From positions 124,001 through 188,000 of the forward strand of contig JALQPE010001805.1 in NCBI GenBank assembly GCA_030407315.1: a DNA stretch of 64,000 bases. Reading direction: 5' to 3'. A program made the translations under genes and the position numbers. Of the stretch, positions 1-8,879 are shown piece by piece. The notes beneath the pieces are model-generated. The model did not search any database. It saw only the letters and a list, made by a program, of their open reading frames with translations, and was not told where the DNA came from. Position 1 is the stretch's first letter; each line of letters begins with the position of its first letter. This DNA is from Asparagopsis taxiformis (lineage: Eukaryota; Rhodophyta; Florideophyceae; Bonnemaisoniales; Bonnemaisoniaceae).

Positions 1-33
1 GTACTGTTTACAGTGGCTTGAAGATTTCTGACA
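1..33 (-). repeat. Outer tip of copia 3' LTR
   Basis: Positions 1-33 match 30360-30392 exactly. Read on the minus strand the sequence opens TGTCAGAAATC, a normal LTR start. The rest of this LTR lies to the left of the window. Confidence 0.85.
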
Positions 34-55
34 TTCCCAATTCTTTTTTCGCTCA
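34..55 (-). other. Copia polypurine tract
   Basis: Directly inside the LTR tip, the minus strand reads a purine run (AAAAAAGAATTGGGAA) that abuts TGTCAG. This is the expected primer for plus-strand synthesis. Confidence 0.75.
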
Positions 56-85
56 ACAAATCTTCGTAAATAATTTTCTCAATAT

Positions 86-3000
86 CTAATGGGTTCTATC
101 TACCCATTGTTCAATTGGGTGATCCAATTTTCCTAGCTTTAATATGTTTTCAAGTGTCCTGCACTTTGAAATTTTTGTAAGGGCATCAGCGGGATTGAAT
201 TCACTCCGAATAAAGCATATCTTTTCCATTTCCCTGGACGAATATGCATTTCGGACTACTTTCAGGTCTATCATTAAACGTTTCTCAGCAGTTGCTGTTG
301 CTTTAGAGATCACGTCAAATAGGGATAAACTGTCAGTAAGCATAATGATCGGAATAGTCAGTCCCAGTATGCGTTCGAGATCATATTTCAGCGCATAACT
401 GAAGTCGAAGGCGTCAGCAAACGCCATTGTTTCGCTTCCAAGTACTGATCTAGACACCCGTTTGGATTTACGTGAAGTCCAATACAGCGGTTGGCATCGA
501 TTTGTATCGTCTGCTAAGAAGACGATGAATCCGATCTGCGACGATCCGTCATAATTGCTTCCATAGGATGCATCTGAATATACTTGAAGTCTCAAGTCCT
601 TTCTTTCTAGTTTCGGATAACGCAAAGGAAGGTTCCTAAGTTTACATAGATGAGTTAGGACAGCGTTCAAGGATTTGATGTGATCCTTCCTTTTTTCGTT
701 GAAATTTTCTTCTGTAACTTGTGTAGCTAAAGCTACAGCACAAGTGATGTCCGGTCTGGTATGTGTTGTCCACGCAAGTTGGGCTCGGAGTGATCTGTAT
801 TCTTGAAATGAAGCTTCCTCACTAATCTTAGTAAGTTTGTGGATATAGGTACTTTGGTGAATCTGTTTTTCGTCTCTACTAGACTTGATTTCGACGCCGG
901 CAAATTGAACGGTATCCCATTCTCGTTCTCGGCATTGAAATATTTTCTCAGTCGCTTTCGAAGATTCTGAAAATGATTCATCACCTGTTTGAAGTAAGTC
1001 GTCCACATAAGTTACGCATAATCCATGGAGACTATTATTGCGAAGCTTATAGAAGAAGGCTTCATCTCCAATTGTTTTTTTCATACCCAAGACGTTGGTA
1101 AGGTGGTCAGAGATAGTTCTTCCCCAATAGTCACCACTATCGGGAAGTCCATATAGGGGTTTTCGTAATTTAAGTAGTTCTCCATCATGGAGTTTAAATT
1201 CTCGAGAAGGCTTGACGTAAATTTCCCGTTTCAGATTTTCGGAGCTCTGCAGGTAGGCTTGAGTAACATCTATGGAAAATATTCGGAATCCATATATCGC
1301 TGATATTCCGACAAGTATTTTGACAGAAGATTGTTTAGCAGTAGAGGTATCGTGGACGAGTGACGTCTTCATGCGGTCCCGATAGCCCTGTACAACATAA
1401 CGTGCTTTACGTCTTTGTTTATCAGTTCCAACGTCTTTGATAGTGAGTACGAATCTTCCTCCAAGGATATTAGCTCCCTCTTGAACGGATGATTTGGGGA
1501 CAATTTCCCATGTTCCGCGTTCAATGAGTCCTTGGATCTCTTCTCTTTTTGCGTCATCGAATTCAGACTCTCGAGGGTCTCCATGTTTGATGATTTCTGT
1601 AATTTGGATAGAATGCTCTTGGGAACCGCTTTCTGGGGATAGTCGAAATGGCTTTAGCATTTGGTATAAAACGCTGAGAGAGTCAGGTCTTTTCTCCTCA
1701 GTCCCTTCGTCTCTCAAGTATGGTTTTATCTGCTGAGAGCTGAACGTGCCTTCATAGGTTCGTTCTGGATTTTGTATAGTAATCATCTTTCCGTCAATGA
1801 ATACTACTCGATAGGGTCCAACCCATTCCTTTTCTTTCTCGCGGTAGACAAGTACTTCATCGTCGATCGAGTAAAAACGATCAGATGCAGAAGGTATGTT
1901 TTTTGTGAGAGCGGTAATGATTCTCCTTTTGGCAATGATAGTGTTCATTTCGCGTTGAGCCATGGCTAATACTTCCATCCGTTCGGATTGAGCTGGAAGT
2001 TGACTGCTGATGACAGGAAACCTGGGAATAATCCCGAAAACTAATAGGGATGGAACTAGTCCGTTTTCTCCCATTGTATCATTCATTGCTTTTAAGGTGA
2101 GTCGAAGCGCTGTCTGTTGGTTTGTGCCGGTCGCATCTTTTCGTATTTTTCGGTAAATTCGACGAAGTGGGTCATGGAGTCGCTCCCCGATTCCAAGCGA
2201 GTTGTGAGCTTCGATTCCGGAGATTCGCAGCTGGATTCCGTTCTCATTGGTAAGCTCTTTCCACTTAGGGGAAGTAAAAATTGACCCGTAGTCAGTTCTT
2301 AGTCTATTGGGGTAGCCAGTATACAACGTACACCAGCATTCCAGGAATGCTAGCCAGACTCCATATGCAGTCTGTCCATATTCAGATCCATTCGAATCAA
2401 GGAAGGTGGCTGAAGAAAACCTTGTTGCAGTGTCCACTACGTGCAAGATTGCGTTTCCGTCTATGAGCATGAGGTCCATTGAGAGCTCTTCTCCGAACAC
2501 GAGATCTTTTTCGGACGGTAGTGTCACTTTGAATCGCATCGGGGCTTGAGAGATTCTTTGACATGTGTCACAATTTTCGGAAACTCTTCGGAGCATATTC
2601 GTAGTTTCTTCAGTACATTCACTGGGTCGGGCGCGCTTGATTAGGTTCAAGAGCTTCTCATCTGGAGGATGTTGAAAACCTCTATGCAGTTTGATGAGCT
2701 CATTCTTAGTGAAGAGATTGTTATGTATTAGACTCCACTCTAGGTAGACATGCCCATATTTTCGACACAATGGTATTTCCCATCCCATGTGAGGGCACCT
2801 AAGAACATTGTTGACAGTGTCAACTGTCATCTTAAAGTTGTCCAGGACATCGAGTCCGATCAACAGGGGTACATCGGCACGTACAACGTCCACATTTAGG
2901 GGAATAAAACTTCCATTTGGTGAAGGTATCCTAATTTCGATAAAGCCAAGTGATTGTTGTAAGTCTTCTCCGAAGCGGTAAAAGTTTCCATTTTTTCGTG

Positions 3001-3280
3001 GTTTAAATTTGACACCTGTGAATCGACAATACGCGAGAGCTTGGGGTTTGCCTATGACAGTACGTTGAGCTCCGGTGTCTATGCAGGCTCCATTCCATTT
3101 GGTCCTGTCGTTAGGTTTAGATGAAAAAATGTTTGGAGCAAAGACCTTTCCATGGAAGGTAGGCGAGGTATTTTGCTCGTTTGGGGTTTCAATATCACAC
3201 CAGATTTTCTGGAGAGCAGTGTCGTCTGTGCGCCGTTTGTGGCGAAAACGAAGGTGAGTACTGTCTCCACTTAAAAATCC
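86..3280 (-). CDS. Copia pol polyprotein (PR-IN-RT-RNaseH)
   Basis: This is the enzymatic polyprotein of the retrotransposon, open for about 1,064 codons from just after an in-frame TGA at 3281-3283 to the stop at 86-88. The aspartic protease motif DTGA is coded at about 3068-3079. Integrase follows, with the H-H...C-x2-C zinc region (CDTCQR) and the RTDYG core. Then comes reverse transcriptase with the YVDDLL active site, and RNase H (SDAS...SETMAFADA) near the C-terminus. No ATG opens the frame, and gag lies immediately upstream in the frame that overlaps by only 10 bases, so expression as a gag-pol fusion by a -1 shift is expected. No stop or indel interrupts the frame, so the copy may be fairly young. 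Confidence 0.92.
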   Translation of the reverse strand, partial: GFLSGDSTHLRFRHKRRTDDTALQKIWCDIETPNEQNTSPTFHGKVFAPNIFSSKPNDRTKWNGACIDTGAQRTVIGKPQALAYCRFTGVKFKPRKNGNFYRFGEDLQQSLGFIEIRIPSPNGSFIPLNVDVVRADVPLLIGLDVLDNFKMTVDTVNNVLRCPHMGWEIPLCRKYGHVYLEWSLIHNNLFTKNELIKLHRGFQHPPDEKLLNLIKRARPSECTEETTNMLRRVSENCDTCQRISQAPMRFKVTLPSEKDLVFGEELSMDLMLIDGNAILHVVDTATRFSSATFLDSNGSEYGQTAYGVWLAFLECWCTLYTGYPNRLRTDYGSIFTSPKWKELTNENGIQLRISGIEAHNSLGIGERLHDPLRRIYRKIRKDATGTNQQTALRLTLKAMNDTMGENGLVPSLLVFGIIPRFPVISSQLPAQSERMEVLAMAQREMNTIIAKRRIITALTKNIPSASDRFYSIDDEVLVYREKEKEWVGPYRVVFIDGKMITIQNPERTYEGTFSSQQIKPYLRDEGTEEKRPDSLSVLYQMLKPFRLSPESGSQEHSIQITEIIKHGDPRESEFDDAKREEIQGLIERGTWEIVPKSSVQEGANILGGRFVLTIKDVGTDKQRRKARYVVQGYRDRMKTSLVHDTSTAKQSSVKILVGISAIYGFRIFSIDVTQAYLQSSENLKREIYVKPSREFKLHDGELLKLRKPLYGLPDSGDYWGRTISDHLTNVLGMKKTIGDEAFFYKLRNNSLHGLCVTYVDDLLQTGDESFSESSKATEKIFQCREREWDTVQFAGVEIKSSRDEKQIHQSTYIHKLTKISEEASFQEYRSLRAQLAWTTHTRPDITCAVALATQVTEENFNEKRKDHIKSLNAVLTHLCKLRNLPLRYPKLERKDLRLQVYSDASYGSNYDGSSQIGFIVFLADDTNRCQPLYWTSRKSKRVSRSVLGSETMAFADAFDFSYALKYDLERILGLTIPIIMLTDSLSLFDVISKATATAEKRLMIDLKVVRNAYSSREMEKICFIRSEFNPADALTKISKCRTLENILKLGKLDHPIEQWVDRTH

Positions 3281-3283
3281 TCA
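3271..3283 (-). promoter_or_regulatory. Gag/pol frame junction on a T5 run
   Basis: Gag ends GAT TTT TAA. Pol opens in the -1 frame directly after its own TGA, so the two frames overlap by only GGATTTTTAA. A P-site tRNA-Phe could slip back one base on the five T residues with the stop codon in the A site. No full X-XXY-YYZ heptamer is present. A loss of one T from an ancestral T6 would give the same picture. Confidence 0.5.
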
Positions 3284-4752
3284 GGGTCAACAGAATCTGG
3301 CTCGAAATTGTAGAAGTTTGTCTGCTCATCATTATTCGACTCTTCTTCGCTGGTTGATTCGTTGTTCTCTGTAGCGAAGAAGGCGTTAAATCTCTCATCG
3401 TCCTGATTTCTAAACAAAGCTTCTTCTGTTTGGATTGAGAGCTCAAAGAGAATCTGTTTTGTGCGGTTTGGGTTCTTCGAGATCATCCCGGCGACGTTTT
3501 GTACGATGTTTGGTCGTTGATCGCAGTCTTTGATGAAGTGATCCTTACTGCCGCAGTTGTGACAGGTTCGAGGGTTCCCGAAACGATCAATACCATTTCT
3601 TCCAGCAGAATTGTTCATCCCAGAAGTATTTAGGGGCTTATTTGGAATAGAGGACTTAGATCTAGGCTTTCGAGGTCTGCCATATGTTCCTTGTCCTTGG
3701 TAGTGTATCCCAGAAGTTTGTTCTCGGAATTGGCTGTGGTTGTCACGGCGTCGAGCTTCCGTTTCTTCCTGTTCTTGTAACCAAGCTGCATCCAGTGCTG
3801 TATAGAGTTGTTGAAAGTCCCAAGGGGGGTTTGATGATTGGGAGGATGCTAGAGCATTTCGTGCCCAGCTGGCACCGACGACGGCTTTATACAGATAGTC
3901 GACTTTGTCTTCTTCTGACCTGTGTGTCATTGGTCCTTGAGGAGAGTACCGTGTGATAGTTTCGCGGAGTTCTTCCAAGCCTTCGGCTATGGAGCAGTTT
4001 CGGCTCTTGATGATGCTGTTGAGTCGCAAACTCTGCAGGTATTTTCGTACCCTGTTTTGCCTAGTGATGTTATTAAACTCTTCTTGCATCATCTGACAAG
4101 CGGATGCGAAGTCGTCGACAATGACGAGTACCTTGGTTCGGTAGAACCTTTTTGCTTCCCCATCGAAGATGTGGTGGAAGAATAGGAACTTCTCACCGTG
4201 GTCTAAACCGTACTCGTTGGCTACTTCGAGATAGTTGTTTATGTGCTCGGTGATACTTTCACCTAACTTCCCGCTGAATTTTTCGGTGCTCTTAAATCGA
4301 ATAGCCATGTTGTGGGCTAGGTTTCGAGAGGGACCGTCCGCAATGTAACTATTTTGGGTCTCGTTTCCTTGCGAGCTCTGCGAGGGGGGTCGATGGTGAA
4401 GACTCTCGATGTTAGCAAGAGCACTCTCTTGATCTTGTCTTTGGTCGTATAGAGTGGCTGGTAGACCGTATACGACTCTATTGCTTTTAGGATGCTGTCG
4501 GTATTGAAATCCCATCGAGACCAAGTAGTCACGCAAGATGCGATGGAGTGTGTGGGGACCACTTAACGCTTCATGGCTGTACAGGACTTCAGGTGGTAAG
4601 TCCTGTCGTAAGTCCTGGATAGCGTCCTCGCTTGAGGGTTGTGGTTGAGCTAGAATGACGACACTCATGGATGACTTAATGGCATTATGGGCTGACGAGA
4701 TTGGGTTGTAGTCTATCAGGGTAGACTTGATCTTGTCTTGTGACGGAGCCAT
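3271..4752 (-). CDS. Copia gag (capsid-nucleocapsid)
   Basis: This 493-residue structural protein of the retrotransposon packages the RNA into virus-like particles. The C-terminal third carries one canonical zinc knuckle, CHNCGSKDHFIKDC (C-x2-C-x4-H-x4-C), at about residues 400-413, after a basic, glycine- and serine-rich linker. The central part (KFSGKLGESITEHINNYLEV, with a following helical stretch) has the look of the retrotransposon gag/UBN2 capsid region. The last residues are acidic. The ATG at 4750-4752 is the first in frame. It sits on the same strand and directly upstream of pol, with a 10-base overlap. Confidence 0.9.
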   Translation of the reverse strand: MAPSQDKIKSTLIDYNPISSAHNAIKSSMSVVILAQPQPSSEDAIQDLRQDLPPEVLYSHEALSGPHTLHRILRDYLVSMGFQYRQHPKSNRVVYGLPATLYDQRQDQESALANIESLHHRPPSQSSQGNETQNSYIADGPSRNLAHNMAIRFKSTEKFSGKLGESITEHINNYLEVANEYGLDHGEKFLFFHHIFDGEAKRFYRTKVLVIVDDFASACQMMQEEFNNITRQNRVRKYLQSLRLNSIIKSRNCSIAEGLEELRETITRYSPQGPMTHRSEEDKVDYLYKAVVGASWARNALASSQSSNPPWDFQQLYTALDAAWLQEQEETEARRRDNHSQFREQTSGIHYQGQGTYGRPRKPRSKSSIPNKPLNTSGMNNSAGRNGIDRFGNPRTCHNCGSKDHFIKDCDQRPNIVQNVAGMISKNPNRTKQILFELSIQTEEALFRNQDDERFNAFFATENNESTSEEESNNDEQTNFYNFEPDSVDPEDF

Positions 4753-4849
4753 GATAGTGTATCACTACAGTGTAACAGTACTTCAAGTTTGTTGAACCAA
4801 TGTTTGGGGAGATAATCTAGAATTAGTGGCTTTCTAGAGAGATCAAATT

Positions 4850-5140
4850 TTATTGGTCCAACTTCTCTAGGTACTTGGCGTTACGAGATTCGCGTTCCTT
4901 CTGCTGATGTCCACGCGAAAATTTGTGCGTTTCTGCGTCGTTGAGGCTCTTGAACTGTAAGTTGCACAGTGAGCAGGGGTAGTAATTGTTTTTCTTGGCT
5001 TCAATTGCTGCAATTACTCGTTTATGCTTGGCACCGTTTTGGTGGATACGTAGTTGGTAAGCTGAGGACAGCTGTATCTCACACGTAGCACAGATGTGTT
5101 GCGCTTTTGGTTTCTGTTTTTTTTGTGATTTTTGAAGTTG
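4850..5140 (-). CDS. Two U1-type C2H2 zinc fingers in the copia leader (no ATG)
   Basis: An open frame of 96 codons runs from just after TAG (5141-5143) to TAA (4850-4852) on the gag strand. It codes two zinc fingers of the form C-x2-C-x12-H-x5-H, starting at CATC and at CSLC. That spacing is the U1/JAZ class, usually linked to RNA or dsRNA binding; binding here is inferred. The fingers are joined by a basic linker and followed by a charged tail ending EKLDQ. There is no ATG. The frame overlaps another open frame (5079-5453) across an A8 run, and losing one A would join the two. It may be a captured host exon, the end of a frameshifted leader protein, or a diverged accessory gene of the element. 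Confidence 0.6.
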   Translation of the reverse strand, partial: QLQKSQKKQKPKAQHICATCEIQLSSAYQLRIHQNGAKHKRVIAAIEAKKNNYYPCSLCNLQFKSLNDAETHKFSRGHQQKERESRNAKYLEKLDQ

Positions 5141-5453
5141 CTACGCGGAGTGTATTTACAGAGGCAGCCAGTGGCATCAACTGTAATTCGCGTCGGTTTG
5201 GATGCTTAGTAGGGGGCTTTGTTCGGGCTATGGGGTCCGAATTTGGCGGGTGGTCCGCGAGGTGGGCCCAGTCCTGCGATAGAACGGGCGTTGATGGCCT
5301 TGCCCGCTCGGGGGCCGGCTGGTCCTGTTCCGCGGTCCGAAGGGCCGCGTAATGCCGTTGCACGGCTTCCTCTCTTTCCTGTACGACGCGCGGGTCGTTC
5401 GAAGTCCGTTTCGCTCTTGCCACTGATTGCAAAGTCAGTTTCTGAATAATCGG
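5079..5453 (-). CDS. Possible N-terminal part of the zinc-finger leader protein
   Basis: An open frame without ATG, about 124 codons, starts after the TGA at 5454-5456 and ends at 5079. It has a charged helical start (EREEAVQRHYAALRTAEQ) and a proline-rich middle, and overlaps the zinc-finger frame at an A8 run near 5118-5126. This stretch is much more GC-rich than the gag-pol around it. I recognise no family. It is read as coding mainly because a one-base slip at the A run would fuse it to the zinc fingers. Confidence 0.3.
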   Translation of the reverse strand, partial: PIIQKLTLQSVARAKRTSNDPRVVQEREEAVQRHYAALRTAEQDQPAPERARPSTPVLSQDWAHLADHPPNSDPIARTKPPTKHPNRRELQLMPLAASVNTLRVATSKITKKTETKSATHLCYV

Positions 5454-5473
5454 TCAAATTTCCAAATAACAAG

Positions 5474-5645
5474 TGTTCACTTACTATTTGGTGAACTGTA
5501 ATATTGGTTATCCAATCAGATCAGAGATCCGCAGAGTATTTCACACAAATGTAAACGAGAAAGTCGTAGTACACTTATCGTGGAATGCTACTGATTACGG
5601 TACCACCAAAGAGGAGTAGGTTGTATTTTCCAGAGGTCAGTTGAG
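5474..5645 (-). repeat. Copia 5' LTR, inner piece (boundary uncertain)
   Basis: The copia 5' LTR is split by the chromovirus. This piece lies left of the insertion and joins 29873-30392 once the insert and one TGATG are removed. The inner LTR end and primer-binding site could not be fixed, because no clear match to the usual initiator-Met tRNA primer site is visible. The left coordinate is a guess within roughly 5440-5530. Confidence 0.5.
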
Positions 5646-5650
5646 TGATG
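5646..5650. repeat. Target site duplication TGATG (left)
   Basis: TGATG lies directly before the chromovirus LTR start (TGTAGTATACG) and again at 29868-29872 directly after the second LTR end (GTTCCACA). Five base pairs is the usual Ty3/gypsy duplication. Confidence 0.85.
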
Positions 5651-6308
5651 TGTAGTATACGTGGCAATTCCGAAATTGCAAATATTTACGTTTTCCGCGG
5701 AATTCGAATTTCGGCGGATACGACCGGCGACAGCAATGAACGAACATTGCTGGCGCATGCGCGCGCGCAACCTGCACACGTGTGCAACGAACGTATTGGC
5801 AACGGCCAACGGACCAACGGGTCCCTACGTGTGACCCACAAGGTCCTTTCCCATTCGGGGACGTTACGAGCAGTGTTTACACTGTAAAGCGATGCCATCG
5901 TGGCCATATAGGTATTGGCATCGTGCCGGAGGGAAAGGGGACAAGACAACGATCGAGCAACGGCTCTAGTCTACGACTGACTTCTACGTTTTACGTTTAC
6001 GTTCTGCCTAACGAGGCTTCGTCTCCGTCGAGCTGCGTACTCCCTACCCATCGCCGCACGTAAGGCTGATTGCGTGTAGTGCCTCCGGGCTTGGTTGAGA
6101 GCGCCTCCGGTGACGTACCACCTCGTTTGCTAACGTAATCCTCGCGTGGATTGTTGCGTCGTGACGCTCGTGTCTACTCGCTAACCACTCTACCTTCTAC
6201 CGTTCTAACAATACAGTCAAACACCAGCGGGTGGACTGCTCGTTTCGTTTCGTAAGGACAGCGTGTCCGTAGCTCGTACCAGCTATCTAGAACTAACGTG
6301 GTTCCACA
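5651..6308 (+). repeat. Chromovirus 5' LTR
   Basis: It starts TGTAGTATACG and ends GTTCCACA (TGT...ACA). It is repeated at 29209-29867 with about one indel. It carries strong small hairpins: TGCACACGTGTGCA (5773-5786), TTGGC-AACG-GCCAA (5796-5809), GGACC-AACG-GGTCC (5811-5824), and CGATGCCA...TGGCATCG (about 5890-5923). Short open frames here are not genes. Confidence 0.93.
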
Positions 6309-6309
6309 C

Positions 6310-6327
6310 TGGTCTCTCGACCTAGAA
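6310..6327 (+). other. Chromovirus primer-binding site
   Basis: One base after the LTR end the sequence reads TGGTCTCTCGACC. The leading TGG fits pairing with a tRNA 3' CCA. The tRNA species cannot be named from this window. Confidence 0.55.
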
Positions 6328-6407
6328 GTTGCTACGAGCATAACGACAACCAACGAGGTTGAGCTCTTTTACGTTAACGAAAAGCTACGTGCTACAGACG
6401 ACGGTCT

Positions 6408-7067
6408 ATGAATTACGCTGTGTCGAATTCCAGCGCGTCGCCCAGGCAACCGTTGCCAACGTCAGCGGACGCCGAAGCCGACGTGGCCTTGTCAGCAGAA
6501 GCGATCTTCGCGACTGATCGATCTATCCCGCCGGATATCGAGGCGATCGGCCAGCTACCACGTACGGTAAGCCCGTTTGAGTCCGTGAGTATGGACCCCG
6601 CAACGCGCGGTCAGCTCAACGAAGGGAACGTGACTCCCACGGCACTACGTGTAGTGTACGAAGACCTTCGAGGTCACATCGAAAGGGCGAGCGACGCGGC
6701 CGTCGACGAAGCCGTAAGGCAGAGACTCGGAGTCTCGGAGCGCGAAGCTCGTGCGTTACGTGAACGCTCAGCGACCCTCGAACGGGAAAACGAAGATTTA
6801 CGAAACCGCCTCTCCGCCGTGGAGGGAAGACTCGACTCGTTTGTCGTAGTATTCAACGAAATCGTCGCCGGACGTTCCGCTCCGCCGAGCGGAAGCGATC
6901 CGAATTACGAAGGCTCGCGCGCCTATAACTCGCAATCCTCCCCGGCCGTTCCGGGAGGATACCCACCAACACCCGGTCCGACGACCCCGACAACGTACGG
7001 AAGGGGGCGACAGTGCAACGAGCCATCGCCCACCCGACGAGACGCCACGAAGGCAATTACGTTTTAA
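6408..7067 (+). CDS. Chromovirus gag, N-terminal part
   Basis: A 219-residue open frame begins 99 bases after the LTR. It has an acidic, alanine-rich start, then a heptad-rich coiled coil at about residues 85-145 (REARALRERSATLERENEDL), then a proline/serine/threonine-rich tail. The frame ends ACG TTT TAA. The +1 frame is open from here, and the same zero frame reopens near 7409, so this looks like the first segment of one gag broken by a pair of compensating one-base changes. ATG at 6408 is the first in the leader. The function is inferred from position and from the gag capsid downstream. Confidence 0.65.
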   Translation: MNYAVSNSSASPRQPLPTSADAEADVALSAEAIFATDRSIPPDIEAIGQLPRTVSPFESVSMDPATRGQLNEGNVTPTALRVVYEDLRGHIERASDAAVDEAVRQRLGVSEREARALRERSATLERENEDLRNRLSAVEGRLDSFVVVFNEIVAGRSAPPSGSDPNYEGSRAYNSQSSPAVPGGYPPTPGPTTPTTYGRGRQCNEPSPTRRDATKAITF

Positions 7068-8315
7068 CGACACGCCAGACCACGCGCGGTCGGCGGACGC
7101 AGCACGTGCTGCGCAATTCGATACGAGAGCTCCCCCGCCACGTGAGACGTACATTCCGTGGCTGGGTACGTTCGGCACGACGGACACGCGAGTCCACGAA
7201 AACGAACGTGCCGACGCGGTACGCTTACCAGGGAACGCCCTCGGACCCGTTTGCCACGCGTTGGCAGAGCACACGACAATGCTCGACGCATTTGCGAACG
7301 TGGTGTCGTACCGCATGTACCGACTTAACGATGTACGTGAACATCTCTACGTGAACGAGAGTCAAAGCGTACATAAGCTCAAACGTGAGCTGGAGGACTT
7401 TTCCCTACGTTAAAGCCGTTCTCCGGCCGGAATCCGATTACGTTACTCGGATTCCTCGCCCAAATACGTGATGGGTTCAGCACACTCGGAGTGTGCGAGG
7501 GAGTGGCAGTACGTGCGCTGCACTTCTTCCTCGAAGGGGACGCCCGACGGTTCTACGATTCCCAGTGTACGACTGGTGTGATCACGACTGATCCGACGAA
7601 GAGGTTCTCGTGGCCTCACGTGATCAACGCGTTGATCAAACGATACCTGCAAGACGACGTGCTGCAGGAGGCCTACGAAAAGGTCACGATGATCACGCAG
7701 AGTCCTAACGAGGACGAGAATCAGTACGCTGATAGACTCGACACCGCCACGCGGGCGTGTAACTACGTGTTTACGGATCGACTCCTCGTTCACCACTACG
7801 TACGTGGTTTGCTGCCCTCGACGCGGGCAGCAGTGACGGAACGACTCCGGTCACTCCCCGAACGAGAGAGGAACGACCTCACCGTTGTGAGACGATTGGC
7901 GACGGCCGAAGGAACGACCTTCCGTGCACGTACGGCAGCTGTCGCGTCAGCCGCGAAACCGAAAGTGCGGTTTCCGGTGAAGCCTACGTTGGCTATTTCC
8001 GACCACGAGTCGAGGAAGTTCGCGGACTACGATGAGTCCGCGTACTTACGTAATGAACGGGCTAACGAGCCCAGTTACCACGATGGTAACCCGAACATCC
8101 CCGCGAGGGACGACGACGACGTGTCGCTCGCTGCGGTTCACGTTGCCGAGAATTTGGAGGCGATCCTCTTCACGAACGGGCCGCCGCCCAACGATACGAA
8201 AACGGCAAACGAAAAGCCGGACGAGCTCGAAAGCTCGATTGAACCGTCCATGCGAGGACGTGCCGAAGCTCACGAGCGAGCAGACGCAATTGGCGCACTC
8301 CGTAATCCCGAATGA
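7068..8315 (+). CDS. Chromovirus gag, central and capsid part (frameshifted)
   Basis: From 7068 to 7412 the coding frame appears to be +1 relative to the N-terminal part; it has gag-like composition and ends TAA at about 7412. From about 7409 the original frame resumes and stays open to TGA at 8313-8315. This part includes the typical retrotransposon gag stretch beginning KPFSGRNPITLLGFL and running through ALHFFLEGDARRFYDSQ and WPHVINALIKRYLQ. That is the capsid domain, which drives particle assembly. The two breaks could be mutations, assembly errors, or real recoding. They contrast with the almost identical LTRs and the intact pol. Confidence 0.65.
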
Positions 8316-8580
8316 TTACTGGACGCTGTCGTGTTTGGTCATGCCGCGAAGATGGCCACTCGACGTTTACGTGTCCGCGTCTGACGCCAGATCAACGGAT
8401 CTTTTTCGCGTACAAGTACTACCTCTCCAACGTGAAGAGCAACCCACGTCAGGCTGAGTACTTCCGCCAACGAATGGCCAAGCGTCACCAGGAACGACCT
8501 GATGAGCGAGGGAACGTGACCCCGCGGAGGTACGGCACGCCGCCTACGATACTCCGAAACCCCAATCGTGACGGGAAGGG
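8312..8580 (+). CDS. Chromovirus nucleocapsid, 5' half (interrupted)
   Basis: This frame is -1 to the capsid frame. Its ATG overlaps the capsid TGA as AATGA, and the -1 frame upstream is closed by TAA 14 bases earlier, so stop-restart translation is easier to picture than slippage. It codes a zinc knuckle with unusual first spacing, C-x4-C-x4-H-x4-C (CRVWSCREDGHSTFTC), followed by a basic arginine-rich tail. The reading frame runs into the TIR element at 8583. It continues at 20541 once the insert and one AA are removed. Confidence 0.65.
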
Positions 8581-8582
8581 AA

Positions 8583-8616
8583 CGTCTGTGTTCTCGGAAA
8601 TGGACGCGGACGTCCA
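8583..8616 (+). repeat. Left terminal inverted repeat
   Basis: 34 bp beginning CGTCTGTGTTCTCGG and ending GCGGACGTCCA. It is the inverse of 20505-20538 with two mismatches. Confidence 0.9.
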
Positions 8617-8830
8617 CAACCTCTAGTACACCTAGTATTACTAGGCGGACGTCCATGTTCTCCAGTATTTTTGGATGTCCGCCTAGATCCGGACGTCCAT
8701 GCGGTCTAGTACGTCTAGTATTACTAGGACGACATTCATTGTTTCTAGTACCACGGATGTCCCCCTCGGGATGGACTTCCGCCATGTCTATGTCAACCTA
8801 GGACGGGCGCCGGTTCAGAAATTCAAAAAT
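8617..8830. repeat. Left subterminal repeats
   Basis: Several copies of CTAGTA...TACTAG-like words (for example CTAGTATTACTAGG twice) and of GGACGTCCATG or its inverse, spaced irregularly. The same words make up the 43-bp array at the other end, so they are candidate transposase binding sites. Confidence 0.65.
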
Positions 8831-8879
8831 TTCGACCCCAGAAATTTCTGCCGCCTTGCTCGACATGGATGTCCGCATC

